From: Ooceraea biroi
Lineage: Eukaryota; Arthropoda; Insecta; Hymenoptera; Formicidae
NCBI RefSeq assembly: GCF_003672135.1
Contig: NC_039512.1
Coordinates: forward strand, 12,354,874-12,418,873
DNA length: 64,000 nt
Direction of reading: 5' to 3'
Shown here: piece after piece, positions 45,598 through 59,311 of the stretch
Layout of the letters: the number at the start of each line of letters is the position of its first letter
Position numbering within the stretch: the first letter of the stretch is position 1
Program-made: the position numbers and the translations under genes
Notes under the pieces: generated by a model
What the model saw: the letters and a program-made list of their open reading frames with translations, nothing else
Databases searched by the model: none
Told to the model about the DNA's origin: nothing

Positions 45598-48500
45598 TAT
45601 ATAAATTATTTATATATAACAGAATTAACATGTTACTTTGAATTTTTAAGTACCTAATCGGATTCGAGAGATTTAAACGGAGCTTGCTGCATTCCGTAAT
45701 TTATAGTATTTTTAATTGTTACGGTACATAAATACGGTACATAAATGTAACAAAGTATAAATAAATATGTAACAAAGTTAATAATCTGTTCTTAATCTTC
45801 TTCACTTTTCAGGTTTTAGATGTAATGCCATGAAATGAGCATACGCACTGTTGCAAATACGCGTCTTCCATTGCAAGATTTGCACGTTTGTTTCGCATGT
45901 TTCACATTGTACAAGCCGAACTCATCTCTCGCGCATCAAACGAGGATTTCGTGTAAACCCGACGCAACCTCCAACTAAAACCGTTTATGGCTCTTCACCG
46001 ACATCGCCATCATGGAATGTCAAACTAATCGCAGGAGATGCTGCCGTCATGCGGTTGTGCATAATCTAGCACGACGGCGAAGTATGTTTTAACGTGCGGA
46101 AATTCTTAATGCCAGTTTTACGGCGTAAAACGTTAAAGGAAAGCATGTTAAACGTCAACTGATATCGAGTTTCGCGGAACTCACGGAAGATTAGCTGGAA
46201 AGCAAAGTTTTCACACACGTTCCTACATTTTTGCAGCACTCTATCTCGGAACTGTACTTTTCGGCTAAATTTTAACGAAATTCACGGTGGATTGCTTTCC
46301 TCGTAAAACTCGAAATGCTGTTAACTTACTTCAAATGACGTGCTTAAAACCTGAAACGTGAAATCTAGGACGGATAAACAAATAATGAACTGATTAATAA
46401 TTTGATAAAGAATTAAATAAATAAGTAGAGAACCAGATTGAGCTAAAATGAGGAAAAAGATAAAAGAGCAATAAATAAAGACAAAAGCACTAGATAATAA
46501 AGAATTAATCAATTGAAGTCACGGGGGGAAATTGCTCTCTATATACAAAGTGTTCATAAAATACGTGCTTGGATCTCCCTGATAGAGGAAAATTCGGAAA
46601 GATTTCTTCAAGCATCCCATGCCGGAGGGGAAGATGCTCTCTTTGCCCTTTTCCATAAAGAACTTCATCCAGAATTGAAAAATCGTATATAACACCCTCT
46701 CACAGATTCGCACATACAAGGAAAAAAAACCAAATCTTGCTTCTTGCTTCGCAAGTATATTTCTTCCCGACTCGGCAGATTTCTACAATCGATGCGAGTG
46801 CTCTGATGCCTGCCGATTACTCCGGTGATGTTTAGCGGCTCGTAAAAAGCTTATGTCGCGAGATATGTCGGTGTTAAACGGAAATCGCGCCAACATCGTC
46901 GCCAGGTGAAACGGTCCTCAACTTAACGAGCCGCTCCTCGTGCAATTTGCGCTTAGCAAACATAAGCGCGAGCGGTCGCTGAATCAGCGGTCATATAAAT
47001 AAAGCAATAAAACGCAGGCCGCGCGTGCCCGTAACCGCGCGGAAAATATTTGCGTAGAACAATTGGTTTACTTAATCGACGCCAGAACAAATATTAACAC
47101 GCGCGCCTGTCCGTCGAGCAGCGCATCTCGCACGGCGGGGATTTTAATCGGCTATCGAGCGGGTTATCTGCGTACCGCCCGCACACGGGCGGGCACGCCG
47201 GATCGCAATGCGGGCAGGAAGTGCAACCCGACAAGTATCGCGAACAATTCGATGGAACGCTTTGATCTATGCGCCGTACGCTTGTTCGGATTATTCGTAA
47301 CGCGTTTAATTAGCTTCTTCTCGGAAAAGAGCCGATGTTTATTGAAGAGAAGAGTAGTATCGCATAAGCTAGGAATTATGCATAAATTATATATATAATA
47401 TCCAAGAAAATAATATAAAGAATATAATAAAAATATAATATCAATGTCAAGAGAAATATTTTGACATGATTTTAGAACGATTGAAAAATATATCTCGACG
47501 AGAAAATTAAGATTGTATATTTGTACTCTTGCTGTATTGTTTTCACGTGAAACAAAATATTAATTGTTATTCTCGCGTAATAACACCCTTTTGATCCCGA
47601 GAGAAATTTCGTTGATTTATTTGAAGGCTGCACGCGCGAGTGCTGTTTTCTTTTTTTCGTAAAACTGCCAAAAGCGGAGCTCGTTCACATTTTGTCGCAG
47701 GCCGTATGTCAAAATTACGCGCGGAATGCAAATTGTCGCGCGTGAAATATATGCGAGATGTCCGTAACGCGTCAATGTTCCGGGATTAAAGTGTCTCGCG
47801 TAAAGCTGATTTCGAGTCGAGAAACGTCACTACGTTCTCGCCTGTCGATTTATTTAATATGAGCCGTGTGAACATCTATTTCCGCATGTCGGTGTTTATT
47901 GATAAATAGCCGATGATCCGGGCAGGAGCATGGCGATCGCTCAGTCGTACGTACTCGGATCCACGCCATAAATTTTCGCGATGGAGCGCTTCACCGCACG
48001 GGCGTTTATATATCGGCGTGTCATAACTTACGTCGCGTAACTGCATAACGACCGGAAGCTTGAAAAATTGGGGTATAAAGGGATACACAACCTGTCGATA
48101 TGAATATTCCCGTGAAAATTGCCGATCGCTCGAGAATAACAAACACGTGAGAGATTCTCTGGTGTTGAGAGAAATCTCATTCCCCAAGGAGTATAATTTT
48201 CAAAGATGTTTAACATGCCCTGACCATAATTTTCATCAAGTGCTGGTCGCTAACGATCAGCGAAATCGATGTGTATCCTCTCTTCTGCCTATATTCCTGC
48301 CTATAGATAATTCTGCCAATTATCTCAAATGTTCCTTTATTTACTCGATAAAATACCCTTTTTTCCAATTACAGTAGAATTCGTTTATACGATTTAACGT
48401 TAAACGAGATAACTAATGATAAAAAACAACCCTCGCTAATATTGTCCTATTTGCTGAATAAAGCATTCTTTCCAAGCAAAAACTGTGTTTATACGATTCA

Positions 48501-49403
48501 ACGATGAATTATTCTAATGAGACAAACCGTAATATTCTAAAAAAAAAGAAACGGGAAATAAGAATAAAACAAAAATGTTTTAATAAACTGCAGAAAGAGG
48601 ATAAAAGTACACTCGTTACCAAGAAAAAATGTCTTATAGTCGTTGAACAAATAAAAATCCCCGCACGTGAGTGCACCAGGTAGTCTGTATGCACGACTGA
48701 ATGACGCAATCAGTTTTACGGCAAACGAATTAACATAAGCGCGCTCTCGGCAACTTCTCGAGATGACCGGATGCAATATGCAGCATCGGTGAGCGCTTCC
48801 ATCGTATGAAATATTGCTCGTATACTCACGAAGGAAATTTGGCGCAGCTAACAGGAATGATAGGTCCACGGTAGGATACTGGAAGATATATTCGCGATTT
48901 GCACGAATTTGCGCGGAAATATCGACACGTAAATTGTTGTACAATATACGCGCGGCAGAATCGGGAAGGCGAGAGAGGAATGCGAATTGCGCGACAACGA
49001 GCCGCGTGATCGCCGCGTTATTTCCGCCAGTATGAAATTCCTGCGTCCGAGGTATTCCGAACATATAGCGATATGCATGTGAAGAAAATACTTTTGAGAA
49101 TATCTGCTATCCATATTACCGCGACAGAGTTTTCTTAATTTATTATACTTTTTATGTTCGTGTCCGTGACGGTTAGATGCATGAAGTTTTACATAATTTA
49201 AAAAAAATATATAAAGATATGTAATATGTAAATTTAATTTATAAAAATGTCGCGAGGCAATCGAGATCGAAGAATGTCACAATTACTTTGCGATTACCGT
49301 CATCGCATACGCGCTAGTAGATCTCGCGTATTGCGTTTCATGAAAATCGACGGAATCACTGAATCTAAATAGTTCATTGAAAATGACTAGTAATTTCCTC
49401 ACG
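45598..49403. other. Single-copy sequence, no gene supported
   Basis: AT-rich stretches alternate with CpG-rich patches (46,800-47,300 and 47,600-48,100). A 175-codon minus-strand frame at 48,537-49,064 has an irregular composition and no domain. A possible worn mariner-type terminus (AGTGTTCATAAAATACG) lies at about 46,548. No RNA gene was recognised. Confidence 0.45.
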
Positions 49404-49645
49404 ACCCACGTTTTCCTGATTGAGTTAATGATATTTATGCTAATTAAAATTATAGGGATCATAAGAGCAGTGTTCGTTTCGCTCCATTTTTAATTCGTGC
49501 GATCGATGGCTCGATTGCGAATTGATTTCCGCGAACCCACGTTTCCCTGATTCAGTTAATGATATTCATGCTGATTAAGATTACGAGCGAAGTATTCGTT
49601 TTTTCGCTTCACTTCTAATTCATGAAATATGATCGCTCGATGCCG
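49404..49645. repeat. Diverged tandem duplication, period about 131 bp
   Basis: Two adjacent units start ACCCACGTTTTCCTGATTGA (49404) and ACCCACGTTTCCCTGATTCA (49535). They continue with TTAATGATATT(T/C)ATGCT and end near GATCGCTCGATGCC. The units differ by scattered substitutions and small indels, so the duplication is old. No coding role is visible. Confidence 0.75.
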
Positions 49646-52600
49646 ACACGATTACGTCTCTTCGTTTTAAATCTCTATTACGTCATACACCCACGCTCTG
49701 GAAATAATACACCCGGTTCCCGGAGCGCCATGTATCGCTGGTGCTCTCGAAGCGTTAATAAAAAGGCGTTAATCATCGCGGAGATTTACGACTCCAATAA
49801 ACTGCGGAACGCAGTTGCGCGCATGGGCGCACAGTGATTTGTGAAGTACGTTCAAGTATCCGATGAGTTTATGCAACAAAACAACGTCGGTTGTATTCTT
49901 GACTAATGGCGCGTGTGATCGCACGTGCGCGCGCGGATCCGTAGGCGGAAATTCGTTTTTTATTTACCGCTCGTGAAAAGGCGCTTCGTACATAACAATG
50001 AAGCTGTGGTTTTCGACAAATAAACGATCAGATTGCCTGACGGGTGGCCTTTCGTCCGCCTGCGCGTTAAACTCGGCGCACGGGGATTAAAAGTGTTAAA
50101 TCCCTCCGCGTCTCCCGTGTCTTATTAGATCCCAAACGTAAAGGATTAGATTAGGATTGCCGCGTTAATGAGACTGCGACGTGGTTGTTTCTCATGGCTC
50201 TCCCACGCACGTCTATCGTTCGGAAAGATCTTCACATTAAGACAGAAGGCGGAATTTATTCCGTGCGAAAGCAGTACGCTCAGAGTTAAAAACTACGATG
50301 CTACTGTGAGCGCGAAGTGCAAAAAGTGCAATTTAGTTAATGAAATCAGGTGTCTGAAAAGTTGCGTTCTTCCCGCGACGTAAAGTCGCGTTAGCGCGTT
50401 AGCAAAGCTGACTACAACTTTCCTCTTTGGCTTTTAAAATCCTCCAAACGAATCCACTGAAGTGCATTCAGCGCCGCAGGTTCAGCTCCGATTCGCATTA
50501 ACTATAGAAAAACGTAGGAATCGCTGGTTACGATCTGCCTCGCGCGCGATCGAAATTACGAGTCGTTAAATGCTACATTCATCTCGCGCGCGATACGCTT
50601 CGCGATACGATCATCAATATTTATTTATCCATTTATTAATATTTATACATCGTTCAGCGATGTAAAAATGTACGAACGATATCGTATATCTCGCAACTAT
50701 GACGAGCATTGAAACCGCGCATTTTACGCGTTTATTCAATTAACCGGACGCTGCAGACGCGGTGTCATTTTCTGTTTTCATTTACACGATTACGGAAACG
50801 CCTCCAGATATTTTTTCCCGTCCGAAAGTACCGTTGCACGCTCCGTGATTTATAGTGCATGGATTATGGATGGATTGCGGAATGGAGCGACGCAACGATG
50901 GGGCAACCGCGCGGCCGAAAAAGCCGGTATCATCCCCCTTTTAATCTAGAAAAAGATCGTACCAACGAGAATACGAACGATAAAAGAGTAAAAGAGAATA
51001 TAGGTACGCGGATGCTGCGAGCCTCGTGAATTATAGACGTCCGATGCGATGGATGAGTGATGACGCGTGTCGTCAAAGTGCATGAAGTGCAAACTGCACT
51101 TACTGCACGTCTCGCATCCCCATGTATCGCGCGTGGGAATCGCGTCGATCGACAGGAAGACTTATTACATTGCAAGACGTGTGCGAGCATGCGCCGCAAC
51201 TCAAATTTATTTTGTTCATGTTCGGTAGTTGTGTGCACATTTCTCATTTTTCACTCGCGTATCGCTTTTTATTGTAAAATAAATCGAGTGAAATTGAAGC
51301 CCTCGACTCAGCAACGGCAGCAAACACGAGCGATTTGCAAGTACAGATTCGACATGTAGGATTACTAAACGATGTACATTTTAAATGTGATTGTTACTGA
51401 ATTAACAATAATAGTCTGCACCTTAATATTAAATAAAAAGAACCTGCTTTCTTTTTTAATCCTTTTAATGAGAATTGTGACAGAGAATGGAAAGAAATGA
51501 GATGAAATATGTATTATATAAAATATGTATCTTCTTCATATTCTTTACTTATATGAAACAACTCAATAATGTCCGAGCTATCTCGAGATAATATGCTATA
51601 TCGCTACGTATTCGTAGAGAGAGTTACCCAAGTTAACAAGATAAACCCAGAGTTAATAAGTTAAATATACACTTCATAATAAGAAGTAGTAAAGCCGAAG
51701 GCGAACTGAGCTCTTTGCGCGCGTAGTATTTACTTGAAATTGAGCAAATGAAATAACTCGGTAACTTTAGAATAGAACCCTCAAGAAGAATTAAGCCGAT
51801 TTTCATGTGCCTTGCTGAGAAAGAGTATCTGCCGGCACTTACGTGCATGTATACGGGAATGTATTGACGACAAACCGGATGCAGCACGTGCAGATGCGAC
51901 TTCATCGAATCGACATCTGCCCGCCAGACAAATATCCGTCGGCTCGGCAAACGTTGTCAAGTTTTGTTTCCTCTTATTTCTCAAACATCCCGCTGCCGGA
52001 CACAGCTTCTCTCTACCAACCGCAATTTCATCTCCACGTGATCGGAATCTCTGTGTTCCGGCAAGCGTATTTATAGAGAGCTTTTCCTTTACGTTACGTT
52101 ACAATGTCTCTACGTTTTGTTTCCTCTTTCCAGTCACTTTGTCGTATCTTTCAAGCACATCCCTTAGAGAGGAGCATTACGAGACTCTCTTCTAGCGCTC
52201 TGCCTGAAAGTGAGGTACTTGAGAAGAAAATGTCTTAAAGATTTGAAACAACGAAGAACAAAATAAATGCTTGAATATTTCTGAATTAAATTGCGTCATA
52301 ATTGCGTTCTGTACTTAATTGGAGATGCAACCTCCGTGAATTACGTTTACGTTTAATTGAGGATGGAAGAGGGCTCGAGTTGTTCTTTTATCAGACACTG
52401 CAGAATTATTTTCTCGACAATTCGTATTATAGCGTTCTCGCGAGATGCAAGACTGAGAATCAGAAGTATTTACTGCAAGAATGTGAAATCCCTTTCGCGA
52501 TTCACGATGTAATAATCATCTCCGCACGTTCGCCCAACTCTGGGAGCAATTCTCTCCTCCTCCTCACATTTTCCTCCTCGTGAAGAATTCATCTAGCGGC

Positions 52601-53412
52601 AATAATCCTCAGGATTGTCCCACTCACTCGTGCCCGACACGATCGTGGATCCTCATTCGTGGTTCTCCCTGTAGGACGGTACTTCTCACCGGAAGAATTT
52701 CGCAGGGGACGCATATCGCACAATCTCAAGGCGCTAGTTGCTTTCGTTATCGCAACCCTACGGGGCCGACGATGACCCCACATTTTTGTCTTCCTTGCAG
52801 AATCCTTGCGTGCTCACTGGAATTTTGTTACAGTCCCAGGGGTCCGGTGCGGATCGTGCCGAAATCTCCATACAACGCGTGAGGTTTCTATATCGTATCC
52901 GCGCCACTGTGTCATCCCTATGCAAGGCGAGGATTCCTTCAATCTCGGAACGACGAGATGAAATTTCCAAGATGGTGTTTTTCGTGCCAACTTGAACGAT
53001 TTACACAAAATTGATTCTCTATACTCTTTTATCTACTCGTTTATCGATGGAAAACAGATCGTGTCGAATTAAGAGTTTTCTGAAATTATGTGATTTAATA
53101 ATCGAGTAGTGGACTCGTTTCTTGATACGCCCGCGCCGTTGCCGCCTCTCGTGCACGAAATCGATCGCTTCGCGAGCCCACATCCGAGAGCACTCGCGTG
53201 TGTGGCCGCAATTTGGTGCTTTCCCTGGGATAAGAAGAATATATCGCACCGTGATTTTTAGATGGTACCACCAAAGCTACTTCGCTCCGAATGTGTCCTC
53301 CGAGATACGTCACATATCACATTAGCTGACCGAAAGTTCAGACCGGATATCGTGCGACGAGATTTGTAACAACGCACGATGTGCGTGTACGAATCCATTG
53401 CTCTCGTCGTCG
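49646..53412. other. Single-copy sequence, CpG-rich, no gene supported
   Basis: The region is CpG-rich around 49,900-51,200 and 51,800-53,300, with many short overlapping frames. A strong GTAAGT donor-like site on the minus strand at about 51,840 follows an open frame, but I could not find a matching acceptor or any domain, so I do not call an exon. Confidence 0.4.
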
Positions 53413-53439
53413 AATAATAATAATAATAATAATAATAAT
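53413..53439. repeat. (AAT)n microsatellite
   Basis: About nine AAT units. Confidence 0.9.
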
Positions 53440-56400
53440 TACCTGCCGAAGTAACACAAAACAAGAAAAACGCGCCGTCCCGGAAGATTTACGATGATTT
53501 TCAAAGGCACGTAAGGGAGTAATTTTCCGGGAGTAATTTACCGTTCACGCACACGATACAAATATTAATTTCATCATCGACGCATGTCTCTGAAGTTCGA
53601 GTAACGCGAGTGCAGCTGGTGCATGCGGTTACACGGATGACCGGCGATGCCGGAACTTCCCGATCGAGCGTAGGTAATAATAATAATGACGGAAATGGTG
53701 GCTGTTCGCGCGAATTATTCTCATAATAGCGAAATAAGTTTCGTCTCTCGTCGAGGGGCGACGGCAATTTTCAATAAGCGCGTCGTTAAAATTACTCCCG
53801 CGAGAATCGTTTGGAAAGTCGGTCGCAAATAATGCGATCTGCCGCGCGGATCCGCGGAACAAGCACATTTCTTTTCTTCGCGTATTCCGTGCATCAGCGT
53901 GAATTTACGGTAACTGATTTACGGCACGGTCGTTCGCCATGCCGAGCAGCGTCACGGGAATACGTCTATTTATCCTGCCTTTGCTGCTCCGACAAGCTCC
54001 TGACGTGTCATACCCACACGCATCGCGGTGGCACCGCGCCAATCTATTAGAGCCGTCTACGAATTTTCATGCTCCTTCGTAATGGACGGGGACTCCCCCT
54101 ATCCAACATAATCTTGGTCTGAGATACCTCGATCACCTCGAGGTATCTTTTAACGTTCCTAATTAAAAACCTGCAGCTGACATAAAGTTTCGAGCGCTCC
54201 TCTGTCGCATTTTCCTATAAAGTTCTTACAAAGCTCCCGTAAAGTTTTAAAGCTCCTTTTTGTTGATATATATTTTATGTATTAGCAGTATGTATAAATA
54301 TAATGATGCACATTTTTCGTCGTTTTTTACGAGGCACGAAAAGGATGATCCAGAGATGTGTTGCCTATGCTGTATACGTTATCCATACGCGTGTACGTAA
54401 ACTGTATACGCTATTCTTTTGATTTATGCCAATTCCAAAAATTTTTAAGTTTCGCGGAGGGAGTGTGCAGCAGGCAAGTTTTAGTGGAAGAACTCTTCGA
54501 GTTTCGCCACAGAAAAATTGTCTGCGAATTTGTCGAGCTTTTGTGGCTGGAAGACGACGCGGCAGATACGAATGATCGCTCCGTGTTATCTGCTTGGTGT
54601 ACACACTTCATTTCCAGAATGAAGCAAAATAAAATACCGCGAGCTAGCAGGGCCCTCCACAGCACAGGACATATTGCTTGTGGACATACCGTCGCCGGAA
54701 ACGCCAAACAATGCGATCTTATTTACGCTGTGGTAGTTTTACACATCGCGAACCATGAGATCGATATGAACGATCGGAGGCTGAACGTGAAGGGAATAAA
54801 CTATAAGACGCAAGCCAATATTTTCTATCCGAGCGGAACAGGTGCCCCGAACAACGATACGGTGGATTCAATTTAGCAGATTTGCACGAGGATTATCGGT
54901 GAATGAATAAGGTCACGTCTCTATTAAAATTTTTATGATGAAGAAAATATTACGATGCGAGACATCCTAGATTTATGGTCCTTTGCATAATAAAAATATA
55001 TGTTTAATCTGCAACGTAATTATCATTATTATTAAAGATACTAAGAAAATGAATATATATTACAACTCAATACTAATGTATAAAAAGAAAATTAGATTAG
55101 AGCTCGTTATCCATGTATTACAGTCAATTTATTATTAATTGATGCACAATATTAATTTTATCAATATAATATAATAGCGCAACATAATCAAATGCGCGGT
55201 CACGAAGGCACTTTGCACGATCTCAAAGAAAACGCCAGTGTGTGTATATACGTGTGTATGCGGGACGTATGCGTGTGTGCAAGGCAGAGGGATTAAAAGG
55301 GGTCTTAGCGGATGAAACGCAGCGCGGCGAATTAGAAGGCATTGTTCGCCGAAGATAATTCACGCGTTGGTGGGAATTTATCGCGGTGCGGGAGATCCAT
55401 TAGCAAACAATCGTACTATAATTTGTGTCATGCGCTGTATCACTCGTGCCACGCATAATTCACCCCGGATTGCTTGACACGTAGAAAGCACGATCGCGTA
55501 TCACATACAAAGGAGGCCGCAGATTCACGGATGCGTCTTTGGACGCGTTCTCTAATAAAATCCGACGCAATGGACATTTAGCTAATAAGGAGGCTGATGG
55601 ATACAAAATAAGTAACAATTAGAATATTTTGTCAAATGAGACAGATTGCGCAATATAATGTGCTTTTATATTATTTATTTATATAACGAAATAAAATCAG
55701 AATAATTTTAATTTCTTTTGATAAAACACGTTTATGTATCGAAATTTTCTTATTTTTAAAATTCCGCAGCTAATTAAAGAATCAATTAAAACAGAGTCCG
55801 ATTGCGATGTGGTAGAATTCAGGAAAAAGGAAAAAGAGAAACAGAGGAAAATACAAGAAACAGATGGAAACCTTAATAGCAATTCTGCCGTCATGGTCGC
55901 GATGCAGAGTTTTTCACTTATTATTATTATATTATTATTTTCAGACAGAGAAATAACAATGCGTAGAAATAGATTAATTAAAGAAAATACGAATGAATTT
56001 TTCAAAAATCTCTTCGTTTTCCGCAAATACTATAAATAAAAAATTGTTATTGCACAAATTTTTATTTTCTATCACCGCACAAAATTTCACTGCTAAATGT
56101 GCTTTATAAAATAAAAATGAAAAAATATTGATATATGTGCACATATGTGAAATGTTATATTAATAATGGCCGTGCATGCGATAAAATATCATATTAGAAA
56201 TTTTCGATAAAATATCAATTTTCTATTCATCCAAATGAACAATGCGATCTCTTTCGAGCTTTTAAATTTTTAAGCCGCTTAATGGAAACAATAGTTTACA
56301 CAGATGCGTCCCGATATTTGTGAGAAATTATTATTATTCTCCATATATTTCAAAGTATCAATCTTCATGGTTTAGAGGAAAACGTCATTGCAACAATCCT

Positions 56401-57613
56401 CAAATTATACTTTATTTGCATTTTTATCACGTGAAGGATGCAGCTCGCAATTCGATCCACGTATGTCAAACGAATATTTTTAAAAATTCCCTTTGTTCTC
56501 ACGTCGAAGCACATATCGAGACCGAACGAGGCTGGCCGCTTTAACTATGTGAAAAGCCTCGTAAAAACGTTAAGCCACGAGTTCACTCGTTCCGCTCGGT
56601 GCTCGTCGGCTACGCGAAACAAGAAGATACACGCCCGACATTTTCGGTGCTGATTGATCGCGAGATGAGTCCGAGAGATTGCATCTCTCACTAATAATAA
56701 TCATGCTCTCCCATCATCGCGAAAAAAATATTTATGGTACTTCATTTTTTTCAAAAGGTTTACTAAAACGATCAATTCAAACAGCGATAGATTGTTTTTC
56801 TGAAAATTGGTAAAAATTGTTAGTTGTATCGTGAAACTCTCTCTCTCTCTCTCATTCGATTTATTACGGGGAAACATTGCACACGCGCGGATGCAAAATA
56901 AACACACGACTCGCGACTAAAAAAAGATCATCTCTCGCGTATGTGCCAGGTGCATGAACGTAATGGAGCGCGATCGAAAATTCTCGCGTTACGTCATTTT
57001 TACGCTCGGATTTTCCTCGCGGCACTCGAATCGCGATATAGGCACTTCGCTCGATTCAAACGGACGATCGCCGCTGTAGTGAATTATGCAACGTGCCTTA
57101 TGTAACTCGATTGATCTCGCCCGCAATCCTTCGCACGCGACGGGGGGGAGGAAGGAGGGCATTTAAAAACAGCCGGTAAAACTTGGCATGATTTGGAAAC
57201 GTTCGCGCACTCGATCGATCGATCGTTACTAGCGTCGATTTCACGAGCGAGATTTATTATACAAGCGGTTTACTCGAGCGTCCATTAATTCGCGATGAAT
57301 CTCCCGCGGTTTGAATCTATTACGCGAGGCGCCCGGCTAAAAAAGATTCGTGCGAAAAACATGTGCATAAATCATTGCGCTTGAGGGTCCCATACAGAAA
57401 TGACCTACCAAAATGGTTTCATCCATTAATCAAGAGCAGCCTTAATTCCTAAAATTTATTCAATCAACATGAGTTGGTTGATTCACAAACGAATCTTGGT
57501 TGGCAATAAAAACGAAAATTACTGCTTTATTTCAAAATAATTTCGTAATTTCTGCAGTTTCCCATTTAACTTTTACATTTGACATTTGCGCGTAAATTAT
57601 TTCCTATCATAAC
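53440..57613. other. Single-copy sequence, no gene supported
   Basis: Contains a 172-codon plus-strand frame at 54,358-54,876 with no recognisable domain and overlapping minus-strand frames. Composition falls to strongly AT-rich between 54,900 and 56,450. No exon with convincing splice signals was seen. Confidence 0.4.
54122..54148. other. Perfect 11-bp hairpin
   Basis: AGATACCTCGA and its exact complement TCGAGGTATCT are separated by five bases and followed by a short T run. No function can be assigned from sequence. Confidence 0.5.

Positions 57614-57644
<31 letters not shown>
57614..57644. repeat. (ATT)n microsatellite
   Basis: About ten ATT units; they give rise to a poly-isoleucine open frame that is not a gene. 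Confidence 0.93.
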
Positions 57645-57645
<1 letters not shown>

Positions 57646-58554
57646 CATATCATATGATATATGCGTTACACCCCTTATCCGGGCCGAATTGGGTTTATCG
57701 AATCAGGACCGAATGTCAGAGCCGGCATGCCTTACTCGGCCCTAACTTTTACCAAACATAATTTCTACCCGGGAAATAGAACTCAATTTACATATTTACA
57801 AAATATGTACCGTACAGTCGCGCGTTTTTGTTTTGTAATTAGCCGTACAAAAGTAGTTAAAAAATGTTTCATATATGATTAACTAAACAACTCCGAGCTG
57901 CATTTTAAAATTATGCGAGAATACATAAAACAGGTAAACGCGTTATGACGTAAGAACTATTCTCGCTATTTAAAAACCAGTCCACTATCTTGAATTTCTA
58001 ATGGGATTACAGTAAAACATGGCTGTAGGTGAAACCGTTGCATAAAAAAGAAGATCGTGAAAAGGAAGTTAACTGATACGGGCATAGATGTATTAAGCGA
58101 TAAATGAGCCGCGCGTGAGCGTGAAGTGTGCAGTAGTAGAGACCTGACTCTGATCAGCCGTGAGAAAGTATTCTTTTCCGCTCAACTGAAAATTTTAAAT
58201 TTCTCTTATTATTTCTGCTTGAAACTTTCGCAGAATTGAGTTTCGGCTCTCGAGAAAAGTTTTCGGTAAGTACATTTCGATAAGACAGGCCATGTGAAAT
58301 ATGACTGAGATATTTCATTTAGACATCAAGAGTAGTATTTCACACCTGGCACATTAAAAGTACATCGTTTTTCTGTTAACAAATGTGAAAAATTATTGTT
58401 TTATGCGCGATAATCAAAATTGTTATTACGGTTATGTATCGTATACATATAATACTATGCAAAAGAAAATTGACAAAGAAACGCATACGTTTTTATCACA
58501 CTCTTCATTTTATATCGATAAAGGATGTATTAATAAATGCGCATAATTGATGTA
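57645..58554. other. Single-copy sequence, no gene supported
   Basis: A short frame at 57,661-57,882 has no domain that I recognise. The rest is AT-rich up to the TA target of MITE-A. Confidence 0.4.
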
Positions 58555-58556
58555 TA

Positions 58557-59311
58557 CAGGGTGAGGCACCTAAAACAGGCCACCTGAATATCTCGGCTGT
58601 TATTGGTGATAGAAAAAAACGTGTCAGACCAAACTTGCATGGTTTCGAGGGACATATAATTTGTTCTAAATAGTTTTTTATTAGGTTGACGCGTAGAGGT
58701 CATATGAAGGTTAACTTCGTTTTTTTAAATGGTATGATATGTTTTTTTACGTACCATCTAGTAGAGCGTTTGAAGATGCGCACATTGATCTACGGGTCAA
58801 AATCATTCAAGGTCACTGAAGGCTAAAATTTCTAACGGCTAGAACTTTTTCATTTCTGAATTTACGGTATTTTCAATAGCAGAGAACTCTAGGCAATATA
58901 AAAAATAATGATATCATCAACTCAGAACTCCTCTGAGAAGAAAACAATTTTTAACTCGAGAACTTTTTCATTTCTGAGTTTACAGTATTTTTAATAGCAG
59001 AGAACTCTAGGCAATATAAAGTAAATTATTTTCCCTTGCAGTTGGCCTTCAGTGACCTCGAATGATTTTGACCCGTAGATCAATGTGCGTATCTTCAAAC
59101 GCTCTACTAGATGGTACGTAAAAAAACATATCATACCATTTAAAAAAACGAAGTTAACCTTCATATGACCTCTACGCGTCAACCTAATAAAAAACTATTT
59201 AGAACAAATTATATGTCCCTCGAAACCATGCAAGTTTGGTCTGACACATTTTTTTCTATCACCAATAACAGCCGAGATATTCAGGTGGTCTGCTTTAGGT
59301 GCCTCACCCTG
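58557..59311. mobile_element. MITE-A fold-back element with internal duplication
   Basis: A 755-bp TA-flanked copy, longer than the others because a central segment occurs twice. The stretch from TAGAACTTTTTCATTTCTGA through CAGAGAACTCTAGGCAATAT is at about 58,840-58,900 and again at about 58,960-59,020. Between the two lies about 60 bp of AT-rich sequence containing ACTCAGAACTCCTCTGAGAAG. Ends and arms otherwise match the family. Confidence 0.9.

Noticed and set aside
46540..46710. Possible short mariner-derived MITE (AGTGTTCATAAAATACG to AACACCCTCTC)
   Set aside because: The two ends match over only a few bases and no clear TA duplication is present.
48537..49064. 175-codon minus-strand open frame
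   Set aside because: It ends in AT-rich hydrophobic codons typical of chance frames. There are no splice-consistent neighbours and no motif.
51781..51984. Possible minus-strand exon ending at a GTAAGT donor near 51,840
   Set aside because: No convincing acceptor, no frame with a recognisable domain, and no phase relation to the receptor exons could be shown.
53441..53560. Possible minus-strand exon ending at GGCAG|GTAATT
   Set aside because: The hydrophobic frame is short, lacks a polypyrimidine acceptor and does not match receptor TM1 or TM2.
54358..54876. 172-codon plus-strand open frame
   Set aside because: No recognisable domain, and other frames are open on the opposite strand over the same bases.
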